A stretch of DNA of 64,000 bases from Methylobacterium mesophilicum (lineage in GTDB: Bacteria > Pseudomonadota > Alphaproteobacteria > Rhizobiales > Beijerinckiaceae), in assembly GCF_022179445.1 (NCBI RefSeq), contig NZ_BPQU01000022.1:29460-93459 (forward strand), in the 5' to 3' direction. Made by a program: the position numbers and the translations under genes. How positions within the stretch are numbered: the stretch's first letter is position 1; every line of letters begins with the position of its first letter. The notes beneath the pieces were generated by a model. It searched no databases. It saw only the letters and a program-made list of their open reading frames with translations, and had not been told where the DNA came from. Of this stretch, positions 42,684-51,867 are shown in pieces.

Positions 42684-43592
42684 TCACGGCGTGCAGCCCT
42701 TCTCGCCCTCCTTGGCTGCCGCCCGGCCGGCCTGATCGTCGATGTCGAGGGTGGTCATGTCGCCCAGGATGGCGAACTCGCCGTAATCGAGCTTGAGCGC
42801 GCCGCTGACCCCGTTCTCGTAGAGGTCGAAGCCGAGGGTGTAGATCGGCGTCCGCTCCCCCGCCCCCGGGGTGTAGTAGCTCAGCCGCACCGGCCAGTGC
42901 GGCATGCCGGAGAGCGGCCCCGTCCGCAGAGGCTTGTCGCGGGCGGCGTCGGCGGCCGGGCCGGCCCCGGCATGGCCGATCACCGCGAAGGTGTCGTAGA
43001 TCTTCTTGCCGTCGTCGGAGCCGTCGAACACCTTGGCCGAGAGGGTCGCCTGGCCGCCCCGCGCCGCCGCGATCAGGTGGCGCATGTGCTCGCTCGGGAA
43101 CAGCACCGGCCCCTCCACGGCGAAGGACTTGGCGCCCTTCAGCTTCACGGTCACGCCGTCGCCCTGCTCCGAGGCGGTGCCGTCCACCGGGGCGGCGGGC
43201 TGGTTGTTGGTCAGGGTCGTGGTCTTGAACCGGAACTCCCGGCCCTTGCCACCCTCGAAGGTGGTGCTGCGCATGTCCGACAGGCGCGGCCCGCTCTCGC
43301 CGGAGGAGAGCTCCGTCACCTGCCGGGTCAGCATGGTGTAGCCGCGGCAGGCATCGCCCCGGAAGTCGATGACGATGCGGCCCCGGGCGCTCTCCACCGA
43401 GCGGGTGCCCCCGCCCTCGGCCAGCGACAGGTCGTAGACCGCCCGGTGGTTGGCGAGCACGATCTCCCCCGCGGGCGCGGGGGCCTCGGCCTTGGCCTCG
43501 GGCGGAGGCGGCGGCTCGGAGACGGCCGGCGCGGCCTGCGCCCCCCAGGCGGAGACGAGAAGGCCGGCCGTCAGGAGGTGCGAGAGGCGCAT
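42684..43592 (-). CDS. EipB-like envelope protein (DUF1849)
   Basis: From ATG 43592 the product has 302 residues with a signal peptide (MRLSHLLTAGLLVSAWGAQA). The mature part is a beta-rich fold (VLANHRAVYDLSLAEGGGTR, DACRGYTMLTRQVTELSSGE, MRSTTFEGGKGREFRFKTTT, LFPSEHMRHLIAAARGG) typical of DUF1849/EipB, a spiral beta-barrel protein needed for envelope integrity in Brucella. Brucella EipB has a disulfide; here Cys in GDACRGY and Cys in the C-terminal EKGCTP are the two candidates. It lies in the periplasm. Confidence 0.85.
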   Translation of the reverse strand: MRLSHLLTAGLLVSAWGAQAAPAVSEPPPPPEAKAEAPAPAGEIVLANHRAVYDLSLAEGGGTRSVESARGRIVIDFRGDACRGYTMLTRQVTELSSGESGPRLSDMRSTTFEGGKGREFRFKTTTLTNNQPAAPVDGTASEQGDGVTVKLKGAKSFAVEGPVLFPSEHMRHLIAAARGGQATLSAKVFDGSDDGKKIYDTFAVIGHAGAGPAADAARDKPLRTGPLSGMPHWPVRLSYYTPGAGERTPIYTLGFDLYENGVSGALKLDYGEFAILGDMTTLDIDDQAGRAAAKEGEKGCTP

Positions 43593-43700
43593 GGATGATC
43601 CCGGTTCAAGGTCCGCCAGATAGCAGGCGACGCGAAAGGGGCAATCGTCGGGCATCGGGGCGGTCCCCGATACGGGGCTCCCAAAGCGCAGATCACGCGC

Positions 43701-43860
43701 CCCCCTTTCCCGGACAGGTGAAGCGAAGCGGAACCTGATCCGGGACCCAGCACACGAAGCGCCGCGCCAGCGGCACAGGTCGATCGGACGGACGCTGCGC
43801 GCCGTCATGTGCTGGGTCCCGGGTCGCATTCCGCTGGCGCTGCATGCGCCCGGGAAAGGG
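43701..43860. repeat. Inverted repeat carrying a GGGACCCAGCAC core (family E)
   Basis: The left half GATCCGGGACCCAGCACA (43737-43754) is nearly the exact reverse complement of 43808-43825, and outer parts (CCCTTTCCCGG and CCGGGAAAGGG) also match. Elements with this GGGACCCAGCAC core are scattered through Methylobacterium genomes. Confidence 0.65.
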
Positions 43861-43933
43861 CCCTGCAGACCGGCTCGACGCCCTGTCCCGGCTCTCGGCC
43901 CAACACCGTGAAAGAGCTGGGGCTGAGCGGAGT

Positions 43934-43998
43934 ATCGGGGTAAAGCCCCGATGGACCAGGGCGCCGCCCTGGACCCGCGAAAGGTCCCGGACCTTTCG
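43934..43998 (-). terminator. Three consecutive hairpins beyond the end of the ABC exporter gene
   Basis: ATCGGGG-TAAAG-CCCCGAT (43934-43952), CCAGGGC-GCC-GCCCTGG (43956-43972) and the palindrome CGAAAGGTCC-C-GGACCTTTCG (43978-43998) follow one another, starting 13 bp past the stop of the minus-strand ABC gene. The first to be transcribed is the 43978-43998 one. There is no T-run. It could stop transcription or protect the 3' end; similar elements are scattered in related genomes. Confidence 0.5.
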
Positions 43999-44010
43999 AA
44001 ACCTTGACGT

Positions 44011-45855
44011 TCACCGGTAGCCTTGGGCCTGCAGGGTGAACAGCTCGGCGTAGCGGCCGCCCCGCGCCATCAGGGCGGCGTGGCTGCCCTCCTCGAGCAG
44101 CCGGCCGCCCTCCAGGACCAGGATCCGGTCGGCCATCCGCACCGTCGAGAACCGGTGCGAGATCAGCACCGCGGTGCGGCCCGCCGACAATTCGCGGAAC
44201 CGGGCGAACACGTCGTGCTCGGCCCGGGCGTCGAGCGCCGCGGTCGGCTCGTCGAGGATCAGGATCTCGGCCTCGCGCATGTAGGCCCGGGACAGCGCGA
44301 CCTTCTGCCACTCGCCCCCCGACAGGTCGAGGCCGCCGGCGAAGCGCTTGCCGAGCGGCTGCGCGTAGCCCTGCGGCAGGCGCGCGATCACCGGGGCGGC
44401 GAGCCCCCGGACGGCGGCCGCCGCGATGCGGTCCTGGTCGCCGGCGGCCTCGATCCGGCCGACCGCGACGTTCTCGCCCGCCGTGAGATCGAACCGGACG
44501 AAGTCCTGGAAGATCGCCGCGACCCGCGCCCGCAGGGCGTCGAGGTCGTAGGCGCCGAGCGGCAGTCCGTCGAGCAGCACGCGGCCCTCGTGCGGGTCGT
44601 ACAGCCGGGTCATCAGCTTGACGATCGTGGTCTTGCCGGCGCCGTTGCCGCCGACCAGCGCCACGGTCTCCCCGGCCCGCACCGCGAAGGACAGGCCGCG
44701 CAGGGCCCAGGTGTCGGTGCCGGGATAGCGGTAGCCGACATCCTCGAACACCAGCCCGTCGCGGATCGGGCTCGGCACCGGCGCGGGCCGTGCGGGCGAG
44801 CGGATCTCCGGCCGGATCGCGAAGAACGAGAAGAAGTCGTCGAGATACTGCGCCTGGCCGCTGATCTGGGTGAGGCCGAGCAGCAGCCCCTCGATGCCGC
44901 CGCGCAGGCGCTGGAAGGCCCCGGCCAGGAAGGCGAGGTCGCCGATCGAAAACGCCCCCGCCACGGTCCGCCAGACGATCACCGCGTAGGCGGCGTAGTA
45001 GGCCAGCGTCCCGAGGCTCGCGAAGGCGAAGCCCCAGCGCGCCCGGGCGGTGGCCAGCGCCCGGTTCTCGGCGAGCAGGTCTTTCGCGAGGCCGGCGTAC
45101 AGCGCCGTGATGTAACCCGAGAGGCCGAACAGCTTCACCTCCTTGGCGGTCTCGACGCTGGCGCCGAGGTAGCGCAGGTAGTCGATCCGCCGCCGCTCCG
45201 GGCTGCGGATCCAGGCCAGCCGATAGCCGGCCTTCGTGAAGTGCCACTCGTTGAGCAAAGCCGGCACGAGGGCGGCGGCGATCAGCACCACCAGCCAGGG
45301 CGTGAAGGCCGCCACCCCGGCGGTGAGCGAGGCGAGCGTCACCAGCGCCTGGAACTGGCCGAACACCGTGCCGATCAAGCCGGTGCGGCCGCTGACCTGG
45401 CGGCGCGCCCGCTCCAGCCGGTCCTGCTGGGCGCTGTCCTCGAACTGCGCGAGATCGAGCGAGGCGGCATGCGCCATCAGCCGCACCGAGGCGGCGTTGG
45501 CGTAGAGGTCGCCGATCAGCGTCTCGGTCAGGCTCGCGAGCCGGCCGGTGAGGTCGGACAGCAGGGCGAGGCCGAGTTCGGCGGCGACCAGGATGGCGAG
45601 GCGCGCCCGGGCCGGATCGGCCAGCCAGTCCGCGAGGCCGGCCTCCGCGGCCGGGCGGGCATGCTCGGCCACGATCCCGTCGAGGATCAGCTTGGCGAGG
45701 TAGAGCGACAGGATCGGCAGGAACGCCGCCACCAGGCGCAGGGCGAGGCTCGCCGCCAGCAGGCGCGGGCTCGCCGCCGCGATCTCGCGGAACAGGGCCG
45801 GCAGGTAGCGCAGCGCCCCCAGGCGCTCGCCGAGGCGCGCGATCGGGTCGGTCAT
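44011..45855 (-). CDS. ABC transporter, fused permease and ATPase
   Basis: A 614-residue half-transporter. The N-terminal half (residues 1-330) is a six-helix exporter membrane domain; the C-terminal half is an ATPase with Walker A (ALVGGNGAGKTTIVKLMTRL), signature LSGGEWQKVALSRAYM, Walker B (ILILDEPTAALDARAE) and the H-loop in VLISHRFSTVRMADRI. It must dimerise. The sequence resembles multidrug/lipid exporters, but the cargo is unknown; the E-W-Q after LSGG is a mild departure from the common LSGGQ. It is a lone gene. Confidence 0.9.
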   Translation of the reverse strand: MTDPIARLGERLGALRYLPALFREIAAASPRLLAASLALRLVAAFLPILSLYLAKLILDGIVAEHARPAAEAGLADWLADPARARLAILVAAELGLALLSDLTGRLASLTETLIGDLYANAASVRLMAHAASLDLAQFEDSAQQDRLERARRQVSGRTGLIGTVFGQFQALVTLASLTAGVAAFTPWLVVLIAAALVPALLNEWHFTKAGYRLAWIRSPERRRIDYLRYLGASVETAKEVKLFGLSGYITALYAGLAKDLLAENRALATARARWGFAFASLGTLAYYAAYAVIVWRTVAGAFSIGDLAFLAGAFQRLRGGIEGLLLGLTQISGQAQYLDDFFSFFAIRPEIRSPARPAPVPSPIRDGLVFEDVGYRYPGTDTWALRGLSFAVRAGETVALVGGNGAGKTTIVKLMTRLYDPHEGRVLLDGLPLGAYDLDALRARVAAIFQDFVRFDLTAGENVAVGRIEAAGDQDRIAAAAVRGLAAPVIARLPQGYAQPLGKRFAGGLDLSGGEWQKVALSRAYMREAEILILDEPTAALDARAEHDVFARFRELSAGRTAVLISHRFSTVRMADRILVLEGGRLLEEGSHAALMARGGRYAELFTLQAQGYR

Positions 45856-45999
45856 CGCCGGCCGGTCCGGGCCTGCGCCGGGGCGGATCGCCTGTTGACG
45901 GCGGGGGCCGTTCGGCCCGGGATCCGGGCGTTCGATTGGCCGGCAGGTCGCAAGAGCATTATCTGGAGCCTGAAATTCAATGTCATCGTCGAGTGACGC

Positions 46000-46545
46000 G
46001 TGTTGAGCGGCCCCGCAATCCTGCGCATTTCCATCCTGCTGATCCTGGCCGGCATCCTGGCGGCGTTGGTGCAGTCCATGCTGCCGACCCCGGCGCCGTC
46101 TCCGGCCCCCGTGGCCGAGGCGCCCGCCGCCAGCGTCCCGGCCGAGCCGCCGCCACCGGACCCGGCGCCCCGGCCCGTCGCGCCCGCGCCGGCACCGGCA
46201 CCGGTCCCTTCACCGACCCCGTCGCCGCCGCCGGCGCAGCAGCAGCAGCAGATGCCGTCCGACGCCCTCGCGTTCCCGGCCGAGCCCGTCCCGGCCCAGC
46301 CCGGCCTCGATCAGGGCGCGGCCGAGATCGACCGGGCCGAGGACGATGCCGGCCCCCGGGCCCTCGCGATCCTCGACCTGAACACCGCCTCGGTGGCCGA
46401 CCTCAACAAGCTCCGGGGCGGCGGCGCGATCGGCCGGGCGATCACCGCCAAGCGCCCCTACGCGTCCGTGGACCAGCTCCTGTCGAAGCGCGTCCTCAGC
46501 CGGGCGGTCTACGAGAAGATCAAGGATCAGGTGACGGTGCGGTGA
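46000..46545 (+). CDS. Membrane-anchored helix-hairpin-helix protein (ComEA-like)
   Basis: A 181-residue protein: one N-terminal membrane segment (RISILLILAGILAALVQSML, residues 9-28), a long Pro/Ala linker (residues 30-85) with a short Gln run, then a C-terminal helix-hairpin-helix region (LDLNTASVADLNKLRGGGAI, then YASVDQLLSKRVLSRAVYEK) that would bind double-stranded DNA without sequence preference. The layout fits ComEA-type DNA receptors of competence or envelope-bound DNA-handling proteins. Start codon GTG 46000. There are no competence genes nearby. Confidence 0.75.
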   Translation: MLSGPAILRISILLILAGILAALVQSMLPTPAPSPAPVAEAPAASVPAEPPPPDPAPRPVAPAPAPAPVPSPTPSPPPAQQQQQMPSDALAFPAEPVPAQPGLDQGAAEIDRAEDDAGPRALAILDLNTASVADLNKLRGGGAIGRAITAKRPYASVDQLLSKRVLSRAVYEKIKDQVTVR

Positions 46546-46594
46546 TCGCCTCGGGGCCAGCCACCGGCGAACACCCTGGCGGCACCCGCCGCGA

Positions 46595-46624
46595 TGTGCA
46601 AATAAATACACATTGCGGCGGAAC
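46595..46624. promoter_or_regulatory. Imperfect inverted repeat upstream of the second hicA (candidate operator)
   Basis: CCGCGATGTG and CACATTGCGG are reverse complements with one mismatch, separated by an AT-rich 10-base centre, ending 6-10 bp before the hicA ATG at 46630. Its place over the promoter/ribosome region fits autoregulation by HicB. Confidence 0.5.
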
Positions 46625-46629
46625 CTCCC

Positions 46630-46818
46630 ATGCCCAGGGTCGAGACGGATCGCAGGACCATCGTGGATCGGTTGATCGCCGCGGGCTGGGTCCGCGAAGG
46701 CGGAACCAAGCATGAGAAATTCTCTCACCCGAGCCGGCCAGGCATCAAGATCATGGTGCCGCGACACAGGGTACTGACGCCGGGCGTCGCCCGCAGCATC
46801 GCCAGCGCCGCAGGCTAG
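46630..46818 (+). CDS. hicA: HicA-family mRNA interferase toxin (second copy)
   Basis: A 62-residue HicA protein: TDRRTIVDRLIAAGWVREGG, the catalytic histidine in GTKHEKFSHPSRPGIKIMVP, and the end HRVLTPGVARSIASAAG. This is the more canonical of the two HicA proteins in the window (the other is at 34687). Its ATG is directly preceded by an inverted repeat that may be the HicB operator. It degrades mRNA unless bound by HicB. Confidence 0.88.
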   Translation: MPRVETDRRTIVDRLIAAGWVREGGTKHEKFSHPSRPGIKIMVPRHRVLTPGVARSIASAAG

Positions 46819-46835
46819 ATCTGAGGAGGACGCGC

Positions 46836-47243
46836 ATGTCCCGCTACACCGTGCTGATCGATGGCGAGGCCGGCGCCTACGGGGTCGCGTTTCCCGATTG
46901 CCCCGGTTGCACCGCCATGGGCGCGACCATCGATGAGGCGATGGTCAACGCGACGGCGGCCCTCAACGAGTGGATGAGCGATCGGATCGCCGCCGGTTTG
47001 GCGCCGCCGGCGCCCCGGGCGCCGGAGGTTCTGAGGGCCGACCCGACCCTGACCGAGGCCCTGACCGAGGCCACGCTCGGCGTGGTTCCGCTGCTGCTCG
47101 ATTCCGGCCGGCCCGTGCGCGTCAACGTCTCGCTGGATGCCGCGGTGCTGGCACAGATCGATACCGCCGCCCGGGCGCGGGGCCTCACCCGCTCGGCCTT
47201 CCTGGTCTCCGCTGCGCGGGACAAGATCCGGGCCGAGGGCTGA
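46836..47243 (+). CDS. hicB: HicB-family antitoxin (second copy)
   Basis: The 135-residue product starts with the HicB RNase-H-like fold (YTVLIDGEAGAYGVAFPDCP, GCTAMGATIDEAMVNATAAL) and ends with a ribbon-helix-helix DNA-binding part (VRVNVSLDAAVLAQIDTAAR, TRSAFLVSAARDKIRAE). That differs from the hicB at 34878, whose DNA-binding end is helix-turn-helix, so the two systems are of separate origin. It begins 17 bp after hicA with an AGGAGG ribosome site. Confidence 0.9.
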   Translation: MSRYTVLIDGEAGAYGVAFPDCPGCTAMGATIDEAMVNATAALNEWMSDRIAAGLAPPAPRAPEVLRADPTLTEALTEATLGVVPLLLDSGRPVRVNVSLDAAVLAQIDTAARARGLTRSAFLVSAARDKIRAEG

Positions 47244-47394
47244 ACCGATCCACGTTCGGCGCACCAGTCCCGACAGATCGTGCCGAGGACCGCGGATCCT
47301 CGAATGGGTGGAGCGTGCGCGAACCGATCGTGCCGGCGACACCCTGCTCACCCGAGACCCGCCCTCCTTGCGGCACGTACGTATAAGGCCTAGG

Positions 47395-47409
47395 GATATT
47401 ATGGATATC
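47395..47409. promoter_or_regulatory. Short inverted repeat upstream of vapB (weak operator candidate)
   Basis: GATAT and ATATC are separated by 5 bases, 15 bp before the vapB start at 47424, in an AT-rich pocket. It is short, so only a weak candidate for the VapB-binding site. Confidence 0.3.
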
Positions 47410-47423
47410 TGGAAAGCATATAC

Positions 47424-47666
47424 ATGCCGCTCTACGTCAAGGATCCGCAGGTCGATGACCTTGTCGTCCATCTCATGACGCTGTTGCGCACGACCAAGGT
47501 CGACGCGGTGCGCCGAGCGCTTCAGAACGAGATCGCCCGTCAGACTGGCAAGGTCGATCTGGTCGAGCAAACGGTCGACTTCGTCCGAACGCTTCACGAG
47601 CGGGCCGGGCCACACCCGAAGCCTGCCGACAAGGCATTCATCGATAGCCTCTACGAGCGCGATTGA
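47424..47666 (+). CDS. vapB: VapB-type antitoxin
   Basis: An 80-residue protein of the alphaproteobacterial VapB type: MPLYVKDPQVDDLVVHLMTL followed by TTKVDAVRRALQNEIARQTG, an RHH-like DNA-binding part. Its acidic/basic C-terminus (DKAFIDSLYERD) would bind the toxin. It is 12 bp upstream of vapC. The pair follows the second hicAB by 180 bp. Confidence 0.88.
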   Translation: MPLYVKDPQVDDLVVHLMTLLRTTKVDAVRRALQNEIARQTGKVDLVEQTVDFVRTLHERAGPHPKPADKAFIDSLYERD

Positions 47667-47678
47667 GGCGGATCTGCG

Positions 47679-48074
47679 ATGTTCGTGGATGCTTCGGCCC
47701 TCACGGCGATCCTGACCGACGAGGCCGACGCGCGCGCGCTGGTCGCCCGGCTGCAGCGGGCGCGCCGCCGCATGACGTCGCCCCTGGCCGTCTGGGAGAC
47801 CGTCGTGGCCGTGGCGCGCCGCCTCGACCTCCCGATCCCGGAGGCGCGCGATGCGGTGCGCGCCTATCTCGACCTTGCCGGCATCGAGGTCCTCGCCGTA
47901 GCCCTGGAGGCTGCCGAAGTTGCCCTCGACGCCTACGACCGCTTCGGCAAGGGCCGGCATCCCGCTGGTCTCAATTTCGGCGACTGCTTCGCCTACGCCT
48001 GTGCCCGAACGCACCGGGTTCCGCTGCTCTACAAGGGCAACGATTTCCCGCTCACCGACATCGAGGCCGGGTGA
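47679..48074 (+). CDS. vapC: VapC toxin (PIN-domain RNase)
   Basis: The 131-residue PIN-domain protein has the four acidic active-site positions: Asp in MFVDASALTAIL, Glu in PLAVWETVVAVARR, Asp in LNFGDCFAYACARTHR, and Asp in LLYKGNDFPLTDIE. VapC toxins cut tRNA or rRNA with magnesium; VapB inhibits them. All key residues are kept, so it should be active. It faces trpB, and the stop codons are 37 bp apart. Confidence 0.92.
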   Translation: MFVDASALTAILTDEADARALVARLQRARRRMTSPLAVWETVVAVARRLDLPIPEARDAVRAYLDLAGIEVLAVALEAAEVALDAYDRFGKGRHPAGLNFGDCFAYACARTHRVPLLYKGNDFPLTDIEAG

Positions 48075-48111
48075 GGCGCGGCCGCGGGACGGGATCCGGG
48101 CCGCTCCGCGC

Positions 48112-49353
<1,242 letters not shown>

Positions 49354-49466
49354 GGGGCGGGTCCTTCGACGGGGCGGTTCTTCCGGACGCGGAGAGCGAT
49401 CTGTTGCCGGGTGCCTAGACCCATGCGGGCGCCGCCGCAATGCGGCCTGCCGCCCACACGCCCGCC

Positions 49467-49808
49467 TCACAGGATGGCGTCGATGCCCTTCCGGTCAGCC
49501 AGGGCGAGCAGCTTCAGCGACGGCCCGCCGGGCTTCTTCTCGCCCCGCTCCCATTTGCTCACCAGCGCGGTGGTCACGTTGAGCGCCCTGGCGAAGATCG
49601 CCTGGCTCATTTGCGCGGTCTCGCGGATGGCCCGGATCGCCTCCGGCGCGAGGTCCTCGACCGGCGTCAGGCACGACACGTCGAACCGGCGCATCGTGGC
49701 CTTGTCGATGGCCCCGGCGGCATGGAGGTCCCGGGCCACCAGGTGGGCCGACCGGAGCGCGTCACTGCGGTAGGTCGTCTTCGGTTCGGTCGTCTTCGGT
49801 TCGGTCAT
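49467..49808 (-). CDS. XRE-type antitoxin-like regulator without a recognisable toxin
   Basis: From ATG 49808 the product has 113 residues. A helix-turn-helix (ETAQMSQAIFARALNVTTAL, VSKWERGEKKPGGPSLKLLA) is clear, and the preceding part is the helical region of HigA/YiaG-type proteins. Usually such antitoxins have a RelE-like toxin just upstream; on this strand there is none between 49808 and msrA, which is divergent. It may be an orphan antitoxin or a stand-alone regulator. A 15-bp in-frame duplication (TEPKT twice) is near the N-terminus. Confidence 0.8.
   Translation of the reverse strand: MTEPKTTEPKTTYRSDALRSAHLVARDLHAAGAIDKATMRRFDVSCLTPVEDLAPEAIRAIRETAQMSQAIFARALNVTTALVSKWERGEKKPGGPSLKLLALADRKGIDAIL
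49776..49805. repeat. 15-bp tandem duplication at the start of the XRE gene
   Basis: The unit GTCGTCTTCGGTTCG is present twice, encoding TEPKT-TEPKT at the N-terminus of the regulator. It is in frame and looks recent, as both copies are identical. Confidence 0.6.
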
Positions 49809-49920
49809 CGTCGATTCGTCTCCAGCCGTGCGCGGCGGCGGATCGCGGTCAGCGTAACCCGTTCGATCCGGGCAGCGAAAGGTCTGGCACAGCAAGCCGC
49901 GCATCTTGCCGGAGGACAGC

Positions 49921-50637
49921 ATGGCTCTTCGCAGTACGCTTCGCCCGCTCCTCGGGGCGGCCCTCGGGCTCGGGCTGGCCGGGGCGCTGCTCCTGCCCCG
50001 GCTTCCGGCCTTCGCCGAGGAGGCGCCGCGCCGCCTGCCGGAGGCCGCGACCCGCTCGACCGAAACGCCCGGCGCCCAGGTGGCGGTGTTCGCGGGCGGC
50101 TGCTTCTGGGGCGTGCAGGGGGTGTTCCAGCACGTGCGCGGGGTGCGCGGGGCGGTCTCGGGCTATGCCGGCGGCGCGGCCGCCGACGCCGACTACAAGG
50201 CCGTCAGCCGCGGCGGCACCGACCACGCCGAGGCGGTGGCGGTGACCTACGACCCGGCCGTGATCCGCTACGACGAGCTCCTGCGGATCTTCTTCTCGGT
50301 GGCGCTCGACCCGACGCAGGTGGACCGGCAGGGGCCCGATGCCGGGCGGCAGTACCGCTCGGCGCTGTTCCCGCAGGATGCCGAGCAGGCGCGGGTGGCG
50401 CGGGCCTACATCGCCCAGCTCGGCGCGGCGAACGCCTACGCCAAGCCCATCGCCACCCGGATCGAGCCCGGCGCGGCCTTCTACCCGGCGGAAGCCTACC
50501 ACCAGGACTTCATGGCCCTGCACCCCGGCCACCCCTACATCGCAGCCAACGACGCGCCGAAGCTCGACGCGCTGAAGCAGCTGTTCCCGGAGCGGACGGC
50601 GCCGCAGCCGGCGCTGGTGAACCAGCCGCCGGCGTGA
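49921..50637 (+). CDS. msrA: Peptide methionine sulfoxide reductase A with export signal
   Basis: A 238-residue MsrA that reduces methionine-S-sulfoxide in proteins. The active cysteine is in VAVFAGGCFWGVQGVFQHVR, followed by GYAGGAAADADYKAVSRGGT and HQDFMALHPGHPYI. The N-terminus is a signal peptide (RPLLGAALGLGLAGALLLPR), so this copy is periplasmic, unlike the common cytoplasmic form. It likely repairs envelope proteins. Start ATG 49921 follows a GGAGGA ribosome site. Confidence 0.94.
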   Translation: MALRSTLRPLLGAALGLGLAGALLLPRLPAFAEEAPRRLPEAATRSTETPGAQVAVFAGGCFWGVQGVFQHVRGVRGAVSGYAGGAAADADYKAVSRGGTDHAEAVAVTYDPAVIRYDELLRIFFSVALDPTQVDRQGPDAGRQYRSALFPQDAEQARVARAYIAQLGAANAYAKPIATRIEPGAAFYPAEAYHQDFMALHPGHPYIAANDAPKLDALKQLFPERTAPQPALVNQPPA

Positions 50638-50643
50638 GGCCGA

Positions 50644-50682
50644 CGCCCGTGCGGGCGCGACGACCGCGGGCCCGCACGGGCG
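50644..50682 (+). terminator. GC-rich hairpin after msrA
   Basis: CGCCCGTGCGGGC (50644-50656) and GCCCGCACGGGCG (50670-50682) are exact reverse complements with a 13-base loop, starting 6 bp past the msrA stop. The stem is long and perfect. There is no U-tract, so termination may rely on Rho or the hairpin may only protect the transcript end. Confidence 0.55.
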
Positions 50683-50904
50683 GCAATCCTCCGCATCGTC
50701 CGGCCCCGAAAACGTAACCGCAGGCGCCTCTACCCGACGCACCGGCCGGCCCCGCCACCACGACCGCGTCGCCCAAAAATCCCACCCCCACGGCCTTCGT
50801 GCACGGCAGCTCGAACCCGGGGCCGGTTGACACCACCCCCGCCATCGCCAACACCTCGCGCCCGCCGCTTCCGGAGCGGCGAACCCGGGAAGACCTGTGA
50901 CACG

Positions 50905-51867
50905 ATGGCGGTGACGCGCACCTACCTCGACTTCGAGAAGCCGGTTGCCGAGCTGGAGGCCAAGCTCGAGGAATTGCGCGCGGTCGGCGAGCGCGACGGC
51001 GCGGTCTCGATCTCCGAAGAGGTCGGCCGGCTGGAGGCCAAGGCCGGCCAGGCCCTGGCCGAGATCTACGCGAGCCTCACGCCCTGGCAGAAGACCCAGG
51101 TCGCCCGCCATCCGCAGCGCCCGCATTTCGTGGATTACTGCGCCGGGCTGATCAGCGAGTTCACGCCGCTCGCCGGCGACCGCACCTTCGGCGAGGACGA
51201 GGCGATCCTGGGCGGCTTCGGCCGGTTCCGCGGGCGCCCGGTCTTGGTGCTCGGCCAGGAGAAGGGCGCCACCACGGAGGCGCGGCTGCGCCACAATTTC
51301 GGGATGGCCCGGCCCGAGGGCTACCGCAAGGCGGTGCGCCTGATGGAGACCGCCGACCGGTTCGGCCTGCCGGTGATCGCCTTCGTCGACACCGCCGGCG
51401 CCTATCCGGGCATCGAGGCCGAGGAGCGGGGCCAGGCCGAGGCCATCGCCCGCTCCACCGAGGCGTGCCTGGCGCTCGGCGTGCCCAACGTCGCCGTGGT
51501 GATCGGGGAGGGCGGCTCGGGCGGCGCCATCGCGCTCGCCACCGCCAACCGGGTGCTGATGCTGGAGCACGCGATCTACGGGGTGATCTCCCCCGAGGGC
51601 GCCGCCTCGATCCTGTGGCGCGACCAGGGCCGCGCCCACGAGGCCGCCACCGCCATGAAGATCACCGCGCAGGACCTGCTGCGCCTCGGCGTCATCGACG
51701 GCATCATCCCGGAGGCCACCGGCGGCGCCCACCGCGACCGCGAGGCGGCGATCCGCGGCGCTGGCGACGCCGTCGCGGACGCGCTCGCCCAGTTCGACGG
51801 CCTGAGCCCCGTGGAGATCCGCGACCGCCGGGCGGAAAAGTTCCTCGCCATCGGCCGGACGCTGTGA
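50905..51867 (+). CDS. accA: Acetyl-CoA carboxylase carboxyltransferase subunit alpha
   Basis: A 320-residue subunit of the enzyme that makes malonyl-CoA for fatty-acid synthesis. It starts TYLDFEKPVAELEAKLEELR, has LVLGQEKGATTEARLRHNFG, and the carboxyltransferase core IAFVDTAGAYPGIEAEERGQ, VVIGEGGSGGAIALATANRV, VISPEGAASILWRD. Size and motifs are standard. The start ATG 50905 fits the family. accD, its partner, is not in the window. Its stop overlaps the next gene by four bases. Confidence 0.96.
   Translation: MAVTRTYLDFEKPVAELEAKLEELRAVGERDGAVSISEEVGRLEAKAGQALAEIYASLTPWQKTQVARHPQRPHFVDYCAGLISEFTPLAGDRTFGEDEAILGGFGRFRGRPVLVLGQEKGATTEARLRHNFGMARPEGYRKAVRLMETADRFGLPVIAFVDTAGAYPGIEAEERGQAEAIARSTEACLALGVPNVAVVIGEGGSGGAIALATANRVLMLEHAIYGVISPEGAASILWRDQGRAHEAATAMKITAQDLLRLGVIDGIIPEATGGAHRDREAAIRGAGDAVADALAQFDGLSPVEIRDRRAEKFLAIGRTL

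Larger units (their letters stand above)
43593..44010. other. Intergenic region with two repeat elements
   Basis: The gap between the EipB-like gene and the ABC exporter holds an inverted repeat (43701-43860) and a three-hairpin element (43934-43998). No gene is supported. Confidence 0.6.

Noticed and set aside
44023..45996. Long plus-strand open frame of 657 residues opposite the ABC exporter
   Set aside because: It is a shadow of the minus-strand ABC gene, rich in Arg, Gly and His, with no recognisable domain. Several similar long shadows over molybdopterin, rsh and slt genes were rejected for the same reason.
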